44,975 bases of DNA from Candidatus Woesearchaeota archaeon (GTDB lineage Archaea; Nanobdellota; Nanobdellia; Woesearchaeales; ARS49), in NCBI GenBank assembly GCA_016203395.1, contig JACQMV010000008.1:1-44975 (forward strand), written 5' to 3'. The position numbers and the translations under genes are program-made. Under the pieces are notes generated by a model, which was not told the DNA's origin, made no database searches, and saw nothing but the letters and a program-made list of their open reading frames with translations. This document shows, one piece after another, positions 35,546-44,300 of the stretch (the first letter of the stretch is position 1; the number at the start of each line of letters is the position of its first letter).

Positions 35546-35561
35546 GATTGCTTTTCAGAAT

Positions 35562-35655
35562 TATAGCAAACAAAGTAAATTTTCGCATATGTTTCGTTCG
35601 GTATATGAGGAAGAATTTACTATTTTTATATGATTATTAATGTCAGCCGCTATAG
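35562..35655 (-). repeat. Repeat family A copy 3
   Basis: TATAGCAAACAAAGTAAATTTTCGCATATGTTTCGTTCGGTATATGAGGAAGAATTTACTATTTTTATATGATTATTAATGTCAGCCGCTATAG. Confidence 0.78.
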
Positions 35656-35818
35656 CATGAAAGAAATACTCTCTTTATAATCAATTTAGAGCGACTAAAA
35701 AACTACTTCGTTAAGATGCTGTGAAGAACTAAACAAGAGATACCTGTTCATCTCTTTCGAGCAGGACATCCAGAACATCTGGCATACTGTCAAAAGTTGC
35801 ACGGTTCTGTGCTTTCCA

Positions 35819-36082
35819 TTAAGCACCAGCCCAAGATAATTGTAAGCCAAACACTTGCATGTAATATTCAGGAGCTGCACTTATAACAACATATTTTGAG
35901 CACTTGCCATCGTGTTCCTCTTTAACCTGAATTGAATGCATTTTTGCAGACGCCATGCTTTGCAGTGAACGCACTGCTGAGCGTACGTCAACACCATTTT
36001 TGAAGTAAACTACGACTTCCGGATTACCCATAAGTTCAGGAAATACTAGACGTATATAAACCATTGCTATTATAGTAGGCAA
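35819..36082 (-). CDS. Hypothetical small protein
   Basis: 87-aa ORF with protein-like composition (VYIRLVFPELMGNPEVVVYFKNGVDVRSAVRSLQ...); no family recognised. Confidence 0.4.
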   Translation of the reverse strand: MPTIIAMVYIRLVFPELMGNPEVVVYFKNGVDVRSAVRSLQSMASAKMHSIQVKEEHDGKCSKYVVISAAPEYYMQVFGLQLSWAGA

Positions 36083-36146
36083 TAAAACGAGTTTCTTTGT
36101 CGTAATCCTATAATCGGAGATTCACAACACACGTGCGCTAACTGCA

Positions 36147-36890
36147 CTATAAACACTTTTTCGCAACCTTCCACATTTCTTCAAAAAAATTCTTATAAGA
36201 TTCATAAACATCTTTTGATATTGTTTCTATGGCAATTAACCTGTCAGTATAAAGAAAGTTTACAATCCTATAGTCATATATCAAAACAAAAGAATTAGTC
36301 CTCATATCACTAAACCTAAGATCCATGTATTTGAAATCCTTTACAACATTTTTAACTTCTCTCTCAACATCTTTATTGAAAATGATTTTAACTTTTATTC
36401 CCTGTTTGTCTCTTTGTTTATGAAAACTCGTTAGCATAAAATTAACATTTTCATTTGTTTTATCTCCAATCTGCCTTGCACCAAAAACATAGTAAGTGTC
36501 TCTTCTTTTCATCACTCTTAATAATCTATCATAAATTCCTTTAAATCCCTTAAATCCCTCGTAAACATTCGTTTGGATTCTTTCTTCATTTTCTCTTTGA
36601 GATGCTTTTAATTCAGGCAAAACTGATTCTAACTGCTTTTTCCTGTTATCCAATAACTGCACTAATTGTTCTGGTGGTGCTGCCTGAAAGTGTTTTTTGT
36701 TAGCAGCAATTACATAACTGACTAAGCCCTTTTTAATAAGATTATCCAAACAATAGTATAATGCTGAAACTTGTATCCCTGTTTCCGTAATAAGTTTCCA
36801 TGAGGTGGTTTTACCTAATTTCAAGAGGGCCAAATATACTTTTACCTCGTTCTTTGACAGTCCTATTTCTTCCAGGATTTTCTGGCTCAT
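36147..36890 (-). CDS. TrmB-family transcriptional regulator
   Basis: KILEEIGLSKNEVKVYLALLKLGKTTSWKLITETGIQVSALYYCLDNLIKKGLVSYV, TrmB-type HTH plus C-terminal domain. Confidence 0.88.
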   Translation of the reverse strand: MSQKILEEIGLSKNEVKVYLALLKLGKTTSWKLITETGIQVSALYYCLDNLIKKGLVSYVIAANKKHFQAAPPEQLVQLLDNRKKQLESVLPELKASQRENEERIQTNVYEGFKGFKGIYDRLLRVMKRRDTYYVFGARQIGDKTNENVNFMLTSFHKQRDKQGIKVKIIFNKDVEREVKNVVKDFKYMDLRFSDMRTNSFVLIYDYRIVNFLYTDRLIAIETISKDVYESYKNFFEEMWKVAKKCL

Positions 36891-36974
36891 AAATCAGAGA
36901 CGCCAAGACAGTATATAAAACTTACTATTAATTAGAAGTAAGAAGATTAATATTGTGCTCTAAATTAATTAACA

Positions 36975-37880
36975 ATGATTAAAATGGCAGACGAAATATG
37001 CGATGAAAAGTTCACACGCGAACATGGAAGATTGACTTTTATAGAATTAACCCTGACAGAAAGGACTAAAGAAAAATGCGCCGGGAAAGAACTTAATCAA
37101 GAAACTATAGAAACAATTACAGTAGGACCCTGGAAAAGAGATTACGTGTGCTCAACCAGAAAGAACCCTCCAACAACTGATAATTGCACGAGATTTCCTC
37201 AGCCCTATGAATGGACAATAAAACAAACTAGAAACGACAATGGAAAAGTTGTTGATGTCAAGGAAAAGATTGACGGGGCATTACATGGCATTTCACCTTT
37301 TGGCGTGTACGATCCCAGATTATTTGGAACAATGATAGAACCACACCCGGAATTACTTCTCGACTTATGTTACGAGCAATCATGTGGAGTAGAAGCCAGA
37401 ATTGGTATTTGGACTTTAAAGAATTTGGATAACATAGCAAGATTACTAAACAAAGGTTCTGACAAAGTCACAAATGAAGATTTGAAAATGCTTGATTTAA
37501 GAATGGGAATTTATGGTGCTAAAGAAGCATTAGCATCTCCATACAATGCGGTTTTTGTTTCACCCACCACAGTAATGCGATTATGCAACGACCCCTTATT
37601 GTTTACTGTTAGAGATTATCTTGAACTTATGAAAATCAATCTTAATGTGTTAGTGGGGAAGGATTTAGAAAATGGAAACTGGAACAACCTGATGATATTT
37701 CGCCAGAGTGATAGAACTATTGAAATTGCTTTAGAAAGAATTATAATTAATTTGAGTATTGGAAAAACTCATTTGGAAGGGTTTGCATCAGCGGCTATAG
37801 AATTAGGGTATGAAGAAACAGCAAAATACGCATCTGATTTAGTAACTGAATACAACAGCGCCATTGAAAATCTGGCATGA
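36975..37880 (+). CDS. Hypothetical protein, divergent to TrmB-type regulator
   Basis: 301-aa ORF, no family recognised. Confidence 0.6.
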   Translation: MIKMADEICDEKFTREHGRLTFIELTLTERTKEKCAGKELNQETIETITVGPWKRDYVCSTRKNPPTTDNCTRFPQPYEWTIKQTRNDNGKVVDVKEKIDGALHGISPFGVYDPRLFGTMIEPHPELLLDLCYEQSCGVEARIGIWTLKNLDNIARLLNKGSDKVTNEDLKMLDLRMGIYGAKEALASPYNAVFVSPTTVMRLCNDPLLFTVRDYLELMKINLNVLVGKDLENGNWNNLMIFRQSDRTIEIALERIIINLSIGKTHLEGFASAAIELGYEETAKYASDLVTEYNSAIENLA

Positions 37881-37926
37881 CAATGCACCTAAGATAGGGT
37901 TGTGAGCCATTCTTTGCAAAACTCAC

Positions 37927-38667
37927 TTAATACTCATCAAGCTTTGACTGGGATTTAGAGTATTCTGCAAGATATTTTGGAGGAATAACACTCACGAATG
38001 AATATCCCCAATCCTCAAGCATCTTTTTTGCATTATCAGTAATCCTCGGGGCTGCAAGAATCCCCCGTACATTTTTTAGACCTTTAGCATCCATAATCCT
38101 TTCAACATACCTTCTTAACTGCGTGACTGCAGCAAGATCAGCACAATATCGCTTGCATTCAACAACTGTCAAAATATCCTCTTTGTCAGTGCCAAGCACG
38201 TCAATAAATCCGTAAGCAGTCTGTTCTTCCTGAGAAACTGGCTTAAAACCATCTTCAATAATTTCCGGAGCCTTATAAATCATGTTAGCCATGTCTGCTT
38301 CGTTGCCCTGCAAAACAATTTTCTGGGAATCATTCAACTTATGACTGTTGAAAAAGTAAACCTTCTTCATTATAATTGTGAGAAATTCCTTCTGAACAAG
38401 ATTTTCGCACTTCAAGAACAAAAAACCATCCTCTACAAAAGAAGAATGAATTGTTCCCGATTTCATATAATTCACAGGAGCATTGCCCTGCGGCTGATGA
38501 ACAAGCAGACTATAATCTTCTTTTAGTATAATAAGTCGGTCTCCATCCCCAAGATAGCTTTCAGCCCTTCCAGAATACTTTATCTCGCACTTTGCAGCAA
38601 GAACCACGATCTCTCTTCTTGCGACAGCGTCTTTAAGCAATGAACAAACTTCTTCTTTTTTCCACAT
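37927..38667 (-). CDS. nucS: EndoMS/NucS mismatch endonuclease
   Basis: MWKKEEVCSLLKDAVARREIVVLAAKCEIKYSGRAES, AYGFIDVLGTDKEDILTVVECKRYCADLAAVTQLRRYVE RecB-like nuclease core. Confidence 0.9.
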   Translation of the reverse strand: MWKKEEVCSLLKDAVARREIVVLAAKCEIKYSGRAESYLGDGDRLIILKEDYSLLVHQPQGNAPVNYMKSGTIHSSFVEDGFLFLKCENLVQKEFLTIIMKKVYFFNSHKLNDSQKIVLQGNEADMANMIYKAPEIIEDGFKPVSQEEQTAYGFIDVLGTDKEDILTVVECKRYCADLAAVTQLRRYVERIMDAKGLKNVRGILAAPRITDNAKKMLEDWGYSFVSVIPPKYLAEYSKSQSKLDEY

Positions 38668-38668
38668 T

Positions 38669-39661
38669 TTACAATTCCTTAATTTTCCTAAGCACAACTC
38701 CTGCTTCTGAAAAAAGAGCAATGGAGGTATCATCCATTGCATACTCTTCAGTATAAACCACTTCCTTTATTCCTGCCTGAATTATCATTTTAGTGCACCA
38801 CAAACACGGCAAAAAACTCGTGTAAATAATGCTGGCTTCTGCCCTATCCCTACCTGCTTCTATTATTGCGTTTTCTTCTCCGTGAAGACACAAACATTCT
38901 CCTAGTTTAACACCTGCAGGAACATTACCACCACATCTTGCGCAGCCACCATCACTACAATTCCTAGTGCCTCTTGGTGTCCCATTATAGCCAGTTGCAA
39001 TTATCCTCCTGTTTTTTACTATTACAGCACCAACCTTTCTTGACATACAATTACTCCTTTGAGCAGCAAGTTTAGCGAGATTCATAAAATACGAGTCCCA
39101 CGAAGGCCTTATTTTTTCTTTATCAACAAGCAGGTCTACTTTTTTTTGCAACTCCTCAATCACTCCATCGTTAATTATCAACTCGTTAGCCATAGCCATA
39201 CATTCACGAATTCTCTGGTTTTCCCCCTTGCCAAATAACTCTTTTTGATCTCTCTCCAGAAAGGCATCCATTGTCTGAGGATCATTCTCCCTATTTCTTG
39301 ATTTTGCCCTCTCAAATCGCAATTGGACAGGTGCATCAACAGCAACGAGATAAAACAAAGGGCTTTTTCTCAAAACACTGACTTCTTCAGGATGACGTAT
39401 GCTATCAACAACATAATTAACCCTCCAGCATGATTTTATCTTTTCAATAATTATCTGCGAAATTGCCCCACAACCCTTTTCCCTGCGAAGATTGTTAGCA
39501 AAAACGATAAGATTGTCTCTGGTAACTTCTATGCCTTTCTCTCTAAGCATATTGCGCAGCTCATCACTATGCGAATAACTCTGAAAGCCGTATTTTTCCT
39601 TCAAATAATCAACAATCACCTGCTTTCCACAGCAGTAAGGACCTGTTAAGCCAATAATCAT
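38669..39661 (-). CDS. Fusion of P-loop nucleotide kinase-like domain and dCMP deaminase
   Basis: N-terminal IIGLTGPYCCGKQVIVDYLKEKYG kinase-like; C-terminal CLHGEENAIIEAGRDRAEASIIYTSFLPCLWCTKMIIQAGIKEVVYTEEY deaminase (HxE, PCxxC). Confidence 0.88.
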   Translation of the reverse strand: MIIGLTGPYCCGKQVIVDYLKEKYGFQSYSHSDELRNMLREKGIEVTRDNLIVFANNLRREKGCGAISQIIIEKIKSCWRVNYVVDSIRHPEEVSVLRKSPLFYLVAVDAPVQLRFERAKSRNRENDPQTMDAFLERDQKELFGKGENQRIRECMAMANELIINDGVIEELQKKVDLLVDKEKIRPSWDSYFMNLAKLAAQRSNCMSRKVGAVIVKNRRIIATGYNGTPRGTRNCSDGGCARCGGNVPAGVKLGECLCLHGEENAIIEAGRDRAEASIIYTSFLPCLWCTKMIIQAGIKEVVYTEEYAMDDTSIALFSEAGVVLRKIKEL

Positions 39662-39742
39662 GGGCTAAAACTAGTATCGGCATATAAAAACATAATTGTA
39701 CTATAATCAATATATACGAGTATGACTCATTTGAGAACAAAT

Positions 39743-39836
39743 TATAGCGGAAGAATTTAATAATCATATAAAAATAGTAAATTCTTCCTTATATAGCAAA
39801 CGAAACATATGCGAAAATTTACTTCATTTGCTATAG
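39743..39836 (+). repeat. Repeat family A copy 4
   Basis: TATAGCGGAAGAATTTAATAATCATATAAAAATAGTAAATTCTTCCTTATATAGCAAACGAAACATATGCGAAAATTTACTTCATTTGCTATAG; extended similarity with copy 1 to about 39873. Confidence 0.8.
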
Positions 39837-39911
39837 TTCGTATTAAGGAAGAGCAGTTTCTGAGCATGCTCAACAACCGCGTATATGATTCTTTAAATAG
39901 CGGTTTTTGAC

Positions 39912-39957
39912 AAGACGCAACTATTTTTATCCTATTATTTGCGTCTTCCACTATATA
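39912..39957 (-). repeat. Half-copy of repeat family A (first hairpin only) with altered but still paired stem
   Basis: Minus strand TATAGTGGAAGACGCAAATAATAGGATAAAAATAGTTGCGTCTT; AAGACGCAA pairs with TTGCGTCTT. Confidence 0.6.
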
Positions 39958-39961
39958 GTTC

Positions 39962-40264
39962 CTATTTGTATTCTCTCCAAGTGTGCTTGCATTGTTCGCA
40001 TTTGAAGAATCTTGTTTCAGGTTCGTCTCCTGCTCTTGTTTGTTTTGTCCACCAGTATGCGTGTGGGTGGTGGCATTTTGAGCATTCTGCTTCTGTCAGA
40101 GGTAAGCTTTCTTGTTCTTTTATAGCTCCTTCTTTCTTTTCAACATCTGGCTTTAGTACAGTGTGTATTATTGCTTTGTCTTTGCTGGTGTATCCGCAGC
40201 TGCATGCCATTACCTTTTTGTCAAACTTTGGCAGCAGTATTGAACCGCATTTTGGGCAGAACAT
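39962..40264 (-). CDS. tfs: Transcription factor S (TFIIS-like)
   Basis: FCPKCGSILLPKFDKKVMACSCGY and CSKCHHPHAYWWTKQTRAGDEPETRFFKCEQCKHTWREYK. Confidence 0.95.
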   Translation of the reverse strand: MFCPKCGSILLPKFDKKVMACSCGYTSKDKAIIHTVLKPDVEKKEGAIKEQESLPLTEAECSKCHHPHAYWWTKQTRAGDEPETRFFKCEQCKHTWREYK

Positions 40265-40270
40265 TTTTTT

Positions 40271-40879
40271 TTAGCAGGTTTGTGCTTTGCACACCTCCGA
40301 ATTGGTGAATAAACATATCCCCTTTATTAATCCTACTTTTAGCCAGCCGGCAAAAGGCACTCTTAATAGTGCTTTTCCAACTACTTGTTCTTTTGATGCT
40401 CTGTCCATTAATGGGTCTGGAGCATTGTTTCCATCGCCTTTTGTTATGAATTCGTCGTTTTTGGCTATTACTCGGTGTATGATTGGCTGTGAGGTGTATT
40501 TTGAGAAGAATACGATAACGTCTCCTGTTTTTGCGTTTTTAGGGCTTCCAAGCACCATTAAATCGCCTTTCCAGAATCCTCTTTTGAATGGGAATCTCAG
40601 AAAGTCCTGTTTTGTGATGTTGTATGAACTGTAGAAGTCTTCTTGTGTTCCTTTTATTGATGGGGATTGCCACCATTTTTCAAAACCTGCTTCATGGTCC
40701 ATGCTGCAGGATACTACTGCAACTATAGGGTATTGTGTTCCGAGCACGAATCCGAGCACAGGATAAACAAGGTATTTTATTATAATGAATGCTACCAGCA
40801 AGTGAACTACTGTTCCGAAAAAACTGTCATCTTCAAATGCGAGTTTGTACAACCAGTGCTCTTTCACTTTTTTAAGCAT
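40271..40879 (-). CDS. Signal peptidase I (archaeal/ER type)
   Basis: VSCSMDH catalytic Ser region, GDVIVFFS, IIHRVIA, ITKGDGNNAPDP; N-terminal TM. Confidence 0.88.
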   Translation of the reverse strand: MLKKVKEHWLYKLAFEDDSFFGTVVHLLVAFIIIKYLVYPVLGFVLGTQYPIVAVVSCSMDHEAGFEKWWQSPSIKGTQEDFYSSYNITKQDFLRFPFKRGFWKGDLMVLGSPKNAKTGDVIVFFSKYTSQPIIHRVIAKNDEFITKGDGNNAPDPLMDRASKEQVVGKALLRVPFAGWLKVGLIKGICLFTNSEVCKAQTC

Positions 40880-41053
40880 GAATCCCTTTGTTTTTGTTTG
40901 TTTTTAAGCTTTGCGCAGTCCCAATCTGCTAATAATAATCAACTGTCTTGTAATTCTTTTCCCACAGCCACTAATACTTACCAAAGAAGGCGTTGTTATT
41001 TTTCCACAGCCCTCCATAAAAAGGATAAGAATGTAAGATGATACTACAGTTCT

Positions 41054-41258
41054 GCAGCCCTTGTGGCTTGATGAGTAATTTGAAGGTATTTTGTTTTGTT
41101 GTCACACCAAGCCATTACCATGTGTTTGCAACAGGTTGCAACAAATTGTCTTGCTCAAGGCAAATAAACAGTTGATTACATTAAAGTTCCCAGTCAGAGC
41201 ACAAGGACTGTAGGGCAAATATGTCATTTGTTTAGCGCGTTTTTAGCAATGGCTGCTG
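41054..41258 (+). mobile_element. Repeat family B copy 5
   Basis: GCAGCCCTTGTGGCTTGATGAG ... TAGCAATGGCTGC; internal match to copy 1 includes ACTGTAGGGCAAATATGTCATTTGTTTAGCG; flanking related sequence from about 40925. Confidence 0.7.
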
Positions 41259-41330
41259 ATAAGTTATAACTTCATTTAAGACAAATTTACTTAACTGGCG
41301 TATTTTTAGCGCAAAAGAATTGAATTGTGC

Positions 41331-44300
41331 TTACACGAGTTCTCCCGGCGTGAATGATTGCTCAGCAGTTGTTTCTGTACCTGTTGTAGCTCCCGGCGTA
41401 AGTTCTGTTTCTTCTGTCTGCAGTGTTTGTGCAGGGCCAGTGTATTTTGTTATTGTTGTGCATAGCTGGTTTACTTCTTCTCCGTCTTGTTTTCTTATTC
41501 CTGTTGAAAACACTAAGCATACTTTTTCGTAGTTTCTTGCGCTGAATTTTTTGAGTGCGCCTGTTGCTATTGCTTGTGCGCCTTCTCCCGTGTTGAGTTT
41601 TGTGTCTAATGGATACCATGGCACAGGTATTTGGTCTGCTTCTTCGTTTGTTGGATAAAAGTATACGTTGAAGCTTAGTTCGTTTGATAGTCCGTTTGTT
41701 ACTCCGTATTCTACTTTGTAGAGTGTTTTTACAATGCCGGTTCCATCTTCCTGTGGTTCTATGAATGGTTGTCCTCTTGAAGCAGACAGGTGTGCTATGC
41801 TTCTTGCTTCTCCTTGTGGTGTTGTTGTTGCAAGTATGTCTTTTCCTTCTATTGCATCATTTGGCATGTCGCATAGTTCGCTTTTGAAGCATGCTTGTAT
41901 TCCTGCGAATGCGCAGAACTTATCTGCCATATGATTTCTCCAGTCTGTCATTTTTTTGTCGCTGAAAAATAAAGTTCCTATCTGTCCTATTCCTCTGTAT
42001 GACTCAAATGTTCTCAGGAATTTACCTGCTTGCAGTCCTCTTCCTCCGAATTTTCCAAATTCTTTGTCTCCCTGCTTTTTTAGTGCGCCTAGCTCTTGTC
42101 CAAGGGTTCTTTCAACCCACACTCCTGTTGCTTTTTGTCCTTTTTGGATTATTGCTTCTTGTGCTGCAAAAAGTGCTTCGCCTGATAAAGGTGCCGAGAT
42201 TATTGTATTAGCAGCTATTTTTCTGAATACTTGTTGTCCGTTTTCTTCTGTAACAACAATCATTTCTTCGTCAGTTTGTATTATGTTTGCTATTTTGTTG
42301 TCTTGCACAAATATGCTTCTGTCTTGTGATATTTGTAGTGCGAGTTTTCCGTCGTAATTGCTTATTTTTGCAGTCGGATTCCTTTTTATTTCATTAATTA
42401 CTTCCTGCACGAGTGCATCTGTTGTTTCTTTGTCTTGTGTATTCAGTCCTGTTGCAGTTAATAATTTAGTTACTTCCTCTTTCAGTGAAGTATCTGCATT
42501 TCTTAACTCAGTAATTTTGTTTTTTTCTGAAGAGCCTCCCAGTTCTTCTTCCGTCATTTCTCTTGCTTTTTTCTGTTGTTCTGCACTACCTACCCCTTCT
42601 TCAGCAGTAGTGACTGCTCGTATTTTAGTAGTAAGCAGTGTATTGGCTTCATCTATCGCGGTTGTAAGAGCAATATTTGCTTGTGTGATTTGGTTTTGTT
42701 GTTTTCCGACACTATTTTTTACATGAGTTAATTGTGTATTTGCTTGTTCTTGTTCGCTTGTAGCAACAAGGGCGTATTCAGTTATAAGTAGCCGTTCAGT
42801 TTCAAGCTGTTCTTTTGCGTTTGTATAACTTTCTCTTGTTGCTGGATTGAGTGTTATGTCTTTTCTGTTGAGTTCAAAATCTAAAGCGTCTATTTGTGCG
42901 GTTATGCTTTCAAGGTCTGCGTAAGCTTTTTGATGGTTTTGTGTTGCTTCTTGTGTTATCTGTTCTGCAAGTTTTTGCTTTTCTTCAAGTATTTGTTTTT
43001 CATTCTCCGCGAGTTTAGCAGTATTTACAGCATCCAAAAGCGAATTAGTTTTTGGCGAGGACTTTTCAGCAAGCAATGTATTTCTTTTCTTTAGAAGCTC
43101 TTGTATTCTCGTGCTTGGGGCTTTGTTTATTGTTTCAGCGTTTGTCATTTTATTTAAATCAAGTGTGTTTAGGTTGCTCAGAAATTCTTGTGTTTTGATT
43201 GGTTGTAGTGGTGTTGCTGTTGCTAATTTGTCAAATGGCAGCTCAGCAGCAGGTGGTATTTTAGGAGTGCTTGGAGGGGTTGCTCCTGTCATTCCCGTAC
43301 TGTGTTTTGTGCTTTGTGTTGTTTTCTCAAGTTCTGCCAATCTTTCAGTAGCAGCACCTAATTCTTTAACTGCGATACTATAGTCATATTGTAAATCTTG
43401 TAAATAAGGATCTTCTTGTTCAACATTTTTCTTGTAATATTCTATTTGAGAGGATAACATATCTGCTTTTATTTGTGCCGCTTCTTTTTCTTGTCTTGCT
43501 ATGTCTGTTTCTATCTGTGCATATGTGCGGGTTTTTTCAGGTTCAGAAGTAGCGGGCTGGGGAGGGATCATTCCGCTTGCTGCCATTCCTGGTTCTGGTG
43601 GCGTTGCACTGCTGGTAGTGCTTGTTTCATAAGGGATTATTCTCCCTTGGGAATCACGAGTGTATGTTTTTCCATAATTCTCTCCTTCTAATGCTATGAA
43701 CTTACCCTCTCCTATTGATTTGTATTTGATTCCGTTGTATTCTACTTCAGTAGATTCGCTGCTTACTACTTTCACAGGCCCTCTTAATCCGCCACCTCCG
43801 CTCATTCCTGTTCCTGTTGGTTGTGGCGATGGCGGGGTAGCTTGCGTGTCCTCACTAGTGTCTGCTTGGGGTAAGTTTTCGCTGGCAGCCATGCCTGGAG
43901 GAGGTGGCTTTAATGGATCAGGTGTAGAAATAAAATCGTTTGGATTGTAGTCAGTATCATAATATTCTCCTGTGTGTATGTCTATATCCTTTGGTATTAT
44001 TTCTTCTTGTGTTTGTGGAGTTTGTTGTGGTGTATCAAATGTTTGGGTTATATCGTGTGTGATGTCTGGTTCTAAGGTTTTTTCTTGTTTTATCATAGGT
44101 GGGAATTCGTTTGGTGCCATTTCTATCATTTCACCGTTATCAATTACATAAGGTGTTCCAGAACTATCGCCAAAAAGGTAATACGTACCATCTCCTGTTG
44201 CGGTGTAGTCGTATCCGTCATAATTAACACTAATAAGGTCATCATAATATTCGTCACCTAATCTTGGCTGTCCTGTTATACTAAATCCTGCGCTTTGTTG

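Noticed and set aside
12232-39873. CRISPR array as explanation of the recurring hairpin repeats
   Set aside because: Copies are kilobases apart, in both orientations, with no regular spacers.
42358-42726. 122-aa plus-strand ORF opposite the giant secreted protein
   Set aside because: Antisense shadow in a serine/valine-rich translation of a low-complexity coding region.
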